Source: Acidobacteriota bacterium
Lineage (GTDB): Bacteria > Acidobacteriota > Blastocatellia > Pyrinomonadales > Pyrinomonadaceae
Direction of reading: 5' to 3'
DNA: 16,449 nt
Assembly: GCA_023415725.1 (NCBI GenBank)
Contig: JAEZJR010000022.1
Location: 1-16,449, forward strand
The notes below the pieces were generated by a model. It did no database searches, was not told where the DNA came from, and saw nothing but the letters and a program-made list of their open reading frames with translations. Made by a program: the position numbers and the translations under genes. Positions 14,453 to 16,449 of the stretch are shown piece after piece (within the stretch, counting starts at the first letter, position 1; every line of letters begins with the position of its first letter).

Positions 14453-16332
14453 GCGACGCCCAGGGCGGCCTGCACTTTAGCGGGTTGGATCTGGACAAGT
14501 GCGAGCGGAGCGTCGGCCAACCAGGTCGATGGGCAAACGCCGCAGGTGGTGCATTTTTCAACAGCGGGGCACGGGAGGCTCGAAAGAGCGGCCCGTGCTT
14601 TTTCGTGCTCGGTGCGAAGGAATTCGAACGAGAGGCCGGAGTCGACGATCGACCACGGCAGAAACTCGTCGTATGAGCGATCGCGGGAAATGTGAAACGA
14701 CGGATCCGTGCCGGTGAACTTGATGGCCTTGTCCATATCGCCGCCAAACCGGGCGGCGGCGTCGATCACCTTGGCGACGGTGCGGTCGCCCGAGGAGAAC
14801 AACGCCTGCTCGTGGGCGATGCGGGCGGACATGAAGCGGACCTCGACGTTCGGGATCTTGCTCAGGCCCTTGCAGACGTACTTGATGCGGCGTTTGAGCT
14901 CGCGTTCGTCGCAGATACCGTCCCACTGCAAAGGTGTATTGGGCTTGGGGACGAAGCCGTTCAGCGAAGTGATGATCTTGCCCGCACGGCCGAATTTCTT
15001 GCCGGCCTCGAGCATACGGTTTTTAATGCGTTCCGTTAGGACGAAGATCTCGTCAAGATCCTCCTGCGTTTCGGTCGGCAGGCCGACCATCGTGTAGAGC
15101 TTGATGGTGAGCAAACCGCGGTCAAACACCGAACCGCATATATCGACGATCTCGTCATTCGTGAGGTTCTTGTTTATCACGCGCCGTAGCCGGTCGGAAC
15201 CGGTTTCGGGGGCGACGGCGATCTGCTGGTCCTTCGATTCGACGAGTGCATCCAGCAGTTCATCGGAGATCTGGTCGAGGCGAAGCGACGATACGGTGAT
15301 GCGGTAATCCATCGCTCGAAGTTCGCGAAGTATCGTCGATATCTCCGGGTGGTCGCAAACCGCGGTCGACACGAGGCCGATCTTGTTCGTTTTGGCACGC
15401 CACTCTCGAGCCTTTTCCAGGATGTCTTTCGCGGGGACGACGCGCGGCGGGTAGTAGTTGTAACCCGCCCAGCAGAAACGGCACCCCTGCGAGCAGCCGC
15501 GCGAGATCTCGACGAGCAGGCGATCGCCCATCTCGGCTTCCGGCGACCAGACGGACGTCGACGGGCAGAAGGTGTCCTGATTTACAAGGAAATCCGCGAG
15601 TTCGGTTTCTCCGCGTCTCAGAGCGCGGCGGAGAGTGCCCTCTTTCGGGTTTACGGCCGCGAGTGCACGGCCCACCCGGCGTGGAATGCCTTCTTGGTTA
15701 GGTACGTAATCGAAAACGGTGCCGTCCTCGTTATAGATAACGTCGTAGAATTCAGGAACGTAGAACCCGCGGCCAAGGCGAGCGAGCGATAGCAGGATAT
15801 CTTCCTTGGTCTCGTTCTCGAGGATCGCGTCGATCAGTTGATGGACAAGTATTTCGCCTTCCCCAACGGCGATCACATCGGTGAAATCAGCGATCGGTTC
15901 CGGATTGAGGAACGACGCGGCGCCGCCCATGATCACGAGTGGGTGGAAATGGTTACGCTCTGATGACCAGACGGGGATGCCGCTCAGCTGGAGCATCCGC
16001 GCCATGTTGAGGTAATCGGTTTCGAACGAGATTGAGAACGCGACGACGTCGAAATCGCGGACCGGGGTCTGCGTTTCGTGCGAGAGAAGCGGCGTACGTG
16101 ACTTCTCGTATTCTTTAAGGTCCGCCGGATCGGGAAGGAACACGCGTTCGCACGAGACCTCGGGGATCTTGTTGAAGAGCTCGTACATTGTGTGCATCCC
16201 GAGATTCGCCATCGCGATGGCGTGGGTATTCGGGTAGCAAAGCGCGACGCGGAGCTGAGCGCCTTGTTTGACGACCCAACCCTCTTCAGCGGCTAGCTTC
16301 TTCTTATAGCTTTCTACAATGCGTCTGCTCAT
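14449..16332 (-). CDS. B12-binding-fold radical SAM protein, TIGR03960-like
   Basis: A 627-residue radical SAM enzyme. The N-terminal region (about 25-260) resembles the cobalamin-binding-type Rossmann domain of TIGR03960/YgiQ-like proteins, with RVALCYPNTH, FSISFETDYLN and VIAVGEGE (153-160), but no DxHxxG cobalamin-histidine motif is visible. The radical SAM core begins with VEISRGCSQGCRFCWAG (274-290), whose Cys280, Cys284 and Cys287 hold the 4Fe-4S cluster, followed by PETGSDRLRRVINK (375-388) and YTMVGLPTET (413-422). A C-terminal CTTCGVC (594-600) could bind another metal or cluster. From memory, this family is often next to or fused with a TIGR03936 protein and near an RNase G gene; none of these is inside the window, but the region upstream of ATG 16332 is cut off. 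Substrate unknown. Confidence 0.9.
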   Translation of the reverse strand: MSRRIVESYKKKLAAEEGWVVKQGAQLRVALCYPNTHAIAMANLGMHTMYELFNKIPEVSCERVFLPDPADLKEYEKSRTPLLSHETQTPVRDFDVVAFSISFETDYLNMARMLQLSGIPVWSSERNHFHPLVIMGGAASFLNPEPIADFTDVIAVGEGEILVHQLIDAILENETKEDILLSLARLGRGFYVPEFYDVIYNEDGTVFDYVPNQEGIPRRVGRALAAVNPKEGTLRRALRRGETELADFLVNQDTFCPSTSVWSPEAEMGDRLLVEISRGCSQGCRFCWAGYNYYPPRVVPAKDILEKAREWRAKTNKIGLVSTAVCDHPEISTILRELRAMDYRITVSSLRLDQISDELLDALVESKDQQIAVAPETGSDRLRRVINKNLTNDEIVDICGSVFDRGLLTIKLYTMVGLPTETQEDLDEIFVLTERIKNRMLEAGKKFGRAGKIITSLNGFVPKPNTPLQWDGICDERELKRRIKYVCKGLSKIPNVEVRFMSARIAHEQALFSSGDRTVAKVIDAAARFGGDMDKAIKFTGTDPSFHISRDRSYDEFLPWSIVDSGLSFEFLRTEHEKARAALSSLPCPAVEKCTTCGVCPSTWLADAPLALVQIQPAKVQAALGVA

Positions 16333-16401
16333 TTAAAGACGAAACAGTTAGAGTAGCAATGTTCACAAAGGGTTTCAATGTATTTTCAGAAACATGAATA
16401 A

Positions 16402-16449
16402 GCCCGAGCGTGAGCAAGGGCGGTACAGCTACCTCGGTCGTACCGCCCT
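16402..16449. repeat. REP-like hairpin cut by the right window edge
   Basis: AGGGCGGTAC (16417-16426) pairs perfectly with GTACCGCCCT (16440-16449) over a 13-nt loop. It is preceded by GCCCGAGCGTGAGCAAGGGC (16402-16421), itself bounded by GCCC and GGGC. That second phrase resembles dispersed palindromic repeats I recall from acidobacterial and planctomycete genomes. The element may continue past the window. Confidence 0.5.

Overview
The window looks like chromosomal DNA from a free-living, moderately GC-rich, Gram-negative-type bacterium. A lipobox lipoprotein, a periplasmic lytic transglycosylase and a REP/RAYT unit all fit that. Protein wording and dispersed intergenic repeats remind me of Acidobacteriota, class Blastocatellia (Pyrinomonadaceae-like); this is an inference from memory with no database check. 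I saw no tRNA, rRNA, CRISPR array, phage gene or plasmid gene.

Left part (1-6600, all minus strand): the uvrA excinuclease gene, cut at the window's left edge, is preceded by a promoter-overlapping palindrome. Next come a small unknown protein and a membrane M50-type metalloprotease, separated by a hairpin. A roughly 300-bp gene-poor gap holds a fold-back repeat built from 9-bp units. Then a compact molybdenum-cofactor operon is transcribed as moeA, a class I methyltransferase and moaC; the last two overlap by 4 bp.

Middle (6600-9960): an acyl-CoA dehydrogenase on the plus strand diverges from moeA. After it comes a REP-associated tyrosine transposase (RAYT) with three 24-bp REP copies, each lying 3-6 bp after a gene's stop codon and in that gene's sense orientation. 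Next are an NTF2-like lipoprotein (minus) and a divergent CYTH-domain protein (plus) with a degenerate ExExK motif. A strong hairpin terminator ends this block.

Right part (9998-16449): a secreted SLT-type lytic transglycosylase (minus) diverges from glmM-aroB and a small membrane protein (plus). These feed peptidoglycan precursor synthesis (GlmM) and the shikimate pathway (AroB). The plus-strand cluster converges on a TIGR03960-like radical SAM protein (minus), the two stop codons sharing one TTAA. A REP-like hairpin is cut by the right edge.

Most of the window is ordinary housekeeping sequence. The best leads are the RAYT/REP unit with its gene-end placement, the 9-bp-unit fold-back element, the uvrA operator-like palindrome, the altered zinc ligand in UvrA, and the degenerate CYTH protein. 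I found no convincing new multi-gene system.
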